Both the position numbers and the translations under genes were made by a program. From the NCBI GenBank assembly GCA_011051635.1, contig DRKV01000412.1:1-15849 (forward strand): 15,849 nt of DNA, given 5' to 3'. Positions 12,587 through 15,849 of this stretch are shown here, piece after piece (position 1 is the stretch's first letter; each line of letters starts with the position of its first letter). The notes beneath the pieces are model-generated. The model saw nothing but the letters and a program-made list of their open reading frames with translations. It was not told the origin of the DNA and searched no databases. This DNA is from Chloroflexota bacterium (GTDB lineage Bacteria; Chloroflexota; Anaerolineae; Anaerolineales; DRKV01).

Positions 12587-15541
12587 ATGTCTCGTTTTCT
12601 GACCTTTCTCTTGCTTCTCTCCTTCCTGCTGCCGGCAGGCGTCGCCGCCCAGACCCCGCAGCCTCCATCTTTGCCCGAAACGCCCTTCGTCGGGCAGATT
12701 TTTTTCCACAACCGTGAACAACTGGCCGAACTGAGCACCCGTCTGGACGTGTGGGAAGTCCACCCGCAAGAGGGGTACCTGCTGGCGGCCCTCACGCCCC
12801 TCCAGGCAGCGGATTTGCAAAGCCGCGGTTATCTCATCCAGGCAGATGCCGCCAAAACCGCGCTCTTGAATCGGCCTCCCGAAGAAATCCCCTACCAGAC
12901 AAGCGGCATCCCCGGTTATTCCTGCTACCGTACCGTGGAGGAAACCTACGCCGACCTGAGCGCGCTGGCCGCCGCGCATCCCGATTTGGCCCAATGGACG
13001 GACATCGGCAACAGTTGGGAGAAAACCCAGCCCGGCGGCAGCGACGGATACGACATCTACGCCCTCAGACTCACCAATCAGAACATCCCCGGCCCCAAAC
13101 CGAAATTCTTCCTCATGGCGGCCATCCACGCCCGCGAACTGACCACCGCCGAGACCGCGACGCGCTTCGCCGAGTATCTGGTGAACAACTACGGCAGCGA
13201 CCCCCAGGCCACCTGGCTGCTGGATTTCACCGAAATTCATATCGTGCCCCAGGTCAACCCCGACGGGCGCAAGATGGCCGAGGCAGGTGAATACTGGCGC
13301 AAAAACACCGATAACGATGACGGCTGCACCACCTACCCGGACTATGGCACCGACCTGAACCGCAATTCATCCTTCATGTGGGGCGGCAGCGGAGCCAGTA
13401 CGGCCCCCTGTTCGGAGACCTACCGCGGCCCTTCGGCTGCCTCCGAGCCGGAAGTGCAGGCTATCCAGAATTACGTCGCTGCGATTTTCCCCGACCAGCG
13501 CGGGGACGGCATTAACGACCCCGCTCCCGACGACGCCACGGGCACCTTCATCACCCTGCACAGTTACAGCCAACTCGTGTTGTGGCCCTGGGGATTCGAT
13601 TACCCCGAAGCGCCCAATCACACCCAATTGCAAACCCTGGGGCGCAAGTTTGCCTACTTCAACGGCTACGACCCCAGTCAATCCAGCGACTTGTACCCCG
13701 CCGCCGGCACGACCGACGATTGGGCCTACGGCGAACTGGGTATCGCCGCTTACACTTTCGAACTGGGCACTTCCTTCTTCCAATCCTGTTCGTATTTCGA
13801 AAGCACCGTCTACCCCGACAATTTGCCCGCCCTGCTCTACGCCGCCGCCACCAGCCACCGCCCTTACCAGACCCCCGCCGGGCCGGATACCATCAATCTG
13901 ACGGTCACGCCCACCACGACCCTGCCGGGAGCGCCCATCACCATCACTGCCCAGGCAGACGACACTCGGTACGGCACGCAGGGCGGGGTCGAGCCTAGCC
14001 AGGACGTTACCGCGGCGCGCTTCAGCATTGATGCCCCCTCCTGGGTGAGCGGAACCCTGACCCACGCCTTGCAGCCCGCCGACGGGAATTGGGACAGCAG
14101 CATCGAGAGCATCACCGGCCAGTTCGACCCCAGCGGGATGGCGCTTTCCCCCGGACGGCACACGCTGTTCGTCGAAGCGCGGGATGCCCTCGGGCACTGG
14201 GGCGCGCCGACGGCGATTTTCTTCTGGATGCCGGATTACGGATTCCAGGTTTCTCCTCTGGATGCAACCGGGTACGGGCTGCCGGGGGAAACCGTGACGT
14301 ACACCCTCTCCCTGACGAACAGCGCCGCCCTGAGCGATACCTACGCCCTGAGTTTCTCCTCCCCCCAATGGGAGACACACGCGCCCCCCGCGGTAGGCCC
14401 GCTGCCCCCCGGAGAATCTGCATCCTTCACGGTGACGGTCTCCATTCCGGCGGATGCATCCTACGGAGCCAGCGATGCTCTCCAGATGATGGTCACTTCT
14501 CAGGGCAATCCCGCCCACCAGGTAGCCGTCTCCCTGACGACCATCGTCCCCGATTACCAACCCGCCCTGACATCCCGCCGCCCCCGCCGCCAGTGGGGGC
14601 AGCCCGGAGAAACCCTGACCTACACCCTGCGGGTGTGCAATACCGGCAACATGGCGGAAACCTACACCCTGACGGCAACGAACAACATCTGGGACGTAAG
14701 CCTCCCGCCGGATAGCGGCGCGCCCCTCCCTCCTAAGAAAGGACGCCGCGTACAGGTTACGGTAGATATTCCCGTCGACGCTTCCCCCGGAGCGAGCGAC
14801 ACTTTCACCGTAACGGCGGTCTCCGCTCACAATCCGGCGCAGACGGCCTCGCTCTCGCTTACGGCAGGTGTGCCGCTCTACGCGGCCCAGGCCGCGCTCG
14901 CCCCCGCGGAGCAAAACGGAGCGCCCGGCGCATCCCTCACCTACACCCTGCATCTGACCAACACCGGCAACATCACCGACACCTACGCCCTGACAACCGC
15001 AAGCGCCGCGTGGCCGCTGAGCGCGCCTTCGGGAGCGACCCTGCCGCCGGGGGCGGCTGCTGCTTTGCCAATCACCGTCACCGTGCCGCTCACCGCTCCC
15101 GCGGGGACAGGCCCCACCTTCGCCCTGGCAGTCCGCTCCCTGGGTGACCCCGCCCAGGCCATCACCCTGACCGCCCGCGCCGAAGCCGCTCCCGTTTACG
15201 GCTTGGAGGCATCCACTCTGCCGCCGGATGTCCCCGCCTACCCCCGCACGACGCTCACCGCTTCCCTTTCTCTGACGAATACCGGCAATGTCACCGATGC
15301 GTTTACGGCAGTTATCAGCGGCACGTGGACGAACGGGGCGGTCTTCACCGTCACCCTGGGGGCCTGGCAAAGCACCTCCCTGCCGCTGACGCAAACCATC
15401 CCTGCGGACGCGCCGGAGGGCGCAAAAGGCACGCTGTCCGTCACACTGACCTCCCTCGGCGACCCCGCCCGTCAGACCGCGGCGGAGATTACGGCCACGG
15501 TTGTGTGGCACCGCCTGTACCTGCCCGGCTTGTGGCGGTGA
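12587..15541 (+). CDS. Secreted M14 zinc carboxypeptidase with four C-terminal beta domains
   Basis: 984 residues. Signal peptide 1-21 (cleavage after GVAA), a propeptide-like region to about 100, then an M14 domain close to carboxypeptidase T. The zinc ligands are His181 and Glu184 (HARE) and His325 (LHSY). Substrate residues are Arg238 (WRKN), Asn258-Arg259 (DLNRN) and Tyr370, and the catalytic glutamate is Glu392 (TFELG). All are present, so it should be active outside the cell. After a linker domain (about 430-545) come four repeats of about 105 residues (from about 14231, 14551, 14875 and 15194), each with a TNTGN-like motif and a proline-rich PADAxxGA turn. They resemble NEW3/CARDB-type domains. 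The protein ends in HRLYLPGLWR. The ATG at 12587 is chosen for its signal peptide; the upstream extension from 12371 overlaps the previous gene. Confidence 0.9.
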   Translation: MSRFLTFLLLLSFLLPAGVAAQTPQPPSLPETPFVGQIFFHNREQLAELSTRLDVWEVHPQEGYLLAALTPLQAADLQSRGYLIQADAAKTALLNRPPEEIPYQTSGIPGYSCYRTVEETYADLSALAAAHPDLAQWTDIGNSWEKTQPGGSDGYDIYALRLTNQNIPGPKPKFFLMAAIHARELTTAETATRFAEYLVNNYGSDPQATWLLDFTEIHIVPQVNPDGRKMAEAGEYWRKNTDNDDGCTTYPDYGTDLNRNSSFMWGGSGASTAPCSETYRGPSAASEPEVQAIQNYVAAIFPDQRGDGINDPAPDDATGTFITLHSYSQLVLWPWGFDYPEAPNHTQLQTLGRKFAYFNGYDPSQSSDLYPAAGTTDDWAYGELGIAAYTFELGTSFFQSCSYFESTVYPDNLPALLYAAATSHRPYQTPAGPDTINLTVTPTTTLPGAPITITAQADDTRYGTQGGVEPSQDVTAARFSIDAPSWVSGTLTHALQPADGNWDSSIESITGQFDPSGMALSPGRHTLFVEARDALGHWGAPTAIFFWMPDYGFQVSPLDATGYGLPGETVTYTLSLTNSAALSDTYALSFSSPQWETHAPPAVGPLPPGESASFTVTVSIPADASYGASDALQMMVTSQGNPAHQVAVSLTTIVPDYQPALTSRRPRRQWGQPGETLTYTLRVCNTGNMAETYTLTATNNIWDVSLPPDSGAPLPPKKGRRVQVTVDIPVDASPGASDTFTVTAVSAHNPAQTASLSLTAGVPLYAAQAALAPAEQNGAPGASLTYTLHLTNTGNITDTYALTTASAAWPLSAPSGATLPPGAAAALPITVTVPLTAPAGTGPTFALAVRSLGDPAQAITLTARAEAAPVYGLEASTLPPDVPAYPRTTLTASLSLTNTGNVTDAFTAVISGTWTNGAVFTVTLGAWQSTSLPLTQTIPADAPEGAKGTLSVTLTSLGDPARQTAAEITATVVWHRLYLPGLWR

Positions 15542-15578
15542 CTGCAATTGCAAAGCCCCCGCTAGTATGGGTTTTTGT

Positions 15579-15616
15579 CCATCGCGCATCCCCCCTGCAA
15601 GAGGGATGCGCGATGG
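15579..15616. repeat. 14-bp-stem inverted repeat after the protease gene
   Basis: CCATCGCGCATCCC (15579-15592) pairs perfectly with GGGATGCGCGATGG (15603-15616) around a 10-nt loop. It starts 38 nt after the protease stop. No T-tract follows on the + strand, and on the - strand it is followed by an A-run, so it is not a textbook terminator in either direction. Its right arm overlaps the end of the Rhs-like fragment. Between it and the stop there is only a TGCAATTGCA palindrome (15543-15552). Confidence 0.75.
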
Positions 15617-15711
15617 TAGAGCGTGCGGGAGAGCAGCGTTCCGTTGGCGTCCGCGGTGACGGAGGTCGAGCCGAGGTGGTCGTGTGCCGTTGGAGATACG
15701 TCGACGAGATG
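15607..15711 (-). pseudogene. Remnant of an Rhs/YD-repeat core
   Basis: On the minus strand, codons from 15681 downwards read DHLGSTSVTADANGTLLSR. DHLGST followed by xxTDAxG is the hallmark of the Rhs repeat-associated core that precedes the variable toxin or wall-associated tip. In the same frame a TAG lies 33 bases before the motif (15714-15712), and reading continues past it through the inverted repeat to another TAG at 15564-15562. The recognisable similarity ends near 15610, at the hairpin, without the usual Y-x-x-x-G-x-x-R continuation. It is therefore a broken or eroded fragment. The rest of 15712-15849 is open in another minus-strand frame but shows no clear Rhs motif. I see nothing else certain there. 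Confidence 0.65.
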
Positions 15712-15849
15712 CTATCTGAGCGATGAGGTTGCGACGCACCATCCCGCTACACCGCCTGGGGGAGCGTCTTGGGGTATACACCCACCCCGATCTTCTCCCG
15801 GCGAGTGCGTTTTTGACGCACAATTCTGGCCGTAGGGGGAATGTTTCAG

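Noticed and set aside
13367..15823. 818-codon minus-strand open frame opposite the protease
   Set aside because: It mirrors the protease gene. It also passes over the Rhs remnant in a different frame from the one that gives DHLGST.
15579..15849. 5S rRNA-like or other structured RNA gene
   Set aside because: GATGGTAG and GGGAGAG words recall the 3' part of 5S rRNA, but the 5' half and the closing stem are missing, and the minus-strand Rhs reading explains part of it better. No tRNA T-loop was found.

Overview
The window is GC-rich and compactly coded, and every intact gene lies on the + strand. It most resembles a Chloroflexota genome of class Anaerolineae. The grounds are a split two-subunit glycine decarboxylase, a Ycf46-like AAA ATPase, a secreted protease ending in a (Y/F)LPxxxR-type tail, many intergenic copies of a CCTGACGGG/CCCGTCAGG palindrome, and an Rhs-type remnant. 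The assignment rests on recalled family resemblance, not on a marker gene.

Layout. Positions 1-259 hold the 3' end of a DUF364-type gene. Positions 260-459 hold two copies of the palindromic repeat. A YwiC-like membrane protein (460-1284) has a TACAAT -10 box so close to its ATG that the mRNA is probably leaderless. Positions 1285-1651 carry another repeat copy, a run of six short hairpins and a promoter for two small DUF4870/Tic20-like membrane proteins (1652-1987 and 2009-2458). A tandem glycine riboswitch ending in an intrinsic terminator (2532-2737) then controls gcvH-gcvPA-gcvPB (2767-6113). The operon ends in two palindromic repeats and a related hairpin (6121-6254), followed by a separate 28-bp perfect palindrome.

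A second cluster starts from a TACAAT promoter near 6335. It holds a nucleoside kinase-like protein with a ThrRS-like N-terminus (6411-8138), overlapping by 4 nt a Ycf46-like AAA+ ATPase (8135-9664). An envelope group follows: a polytopic membrane protein with an acidic tail (9786-10805), a membrane-anchored FlgD/Ig-repeat protein (10837-12561) and a secreted M14 zinc carboxypeptidase with four tandem C-terminal beta domains (12587-15541). The last 308 bases contain a 14-bp-stem inverted repeat and a minus-strand fragment of an Rhs core.

Functionally, the centre of the window is glycine cleavage: free glycine is sensed by the riboswitch, and the H and P proteins are made in response. gcvT and lpd are not in the window. 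The kinase/ATPase pair is translationally coupled and may work together, but neither substrate can be read from sequence. No phage, CRISPR array, tRNA or rRNA was found. The least explained items are the hairpin string at 1356-1470, the dispersed palindromes, the kinase-ATPase pair, the FlgD-domain protein with one FlgD-like domain on each side of the membrane, and the Rhs remnant.
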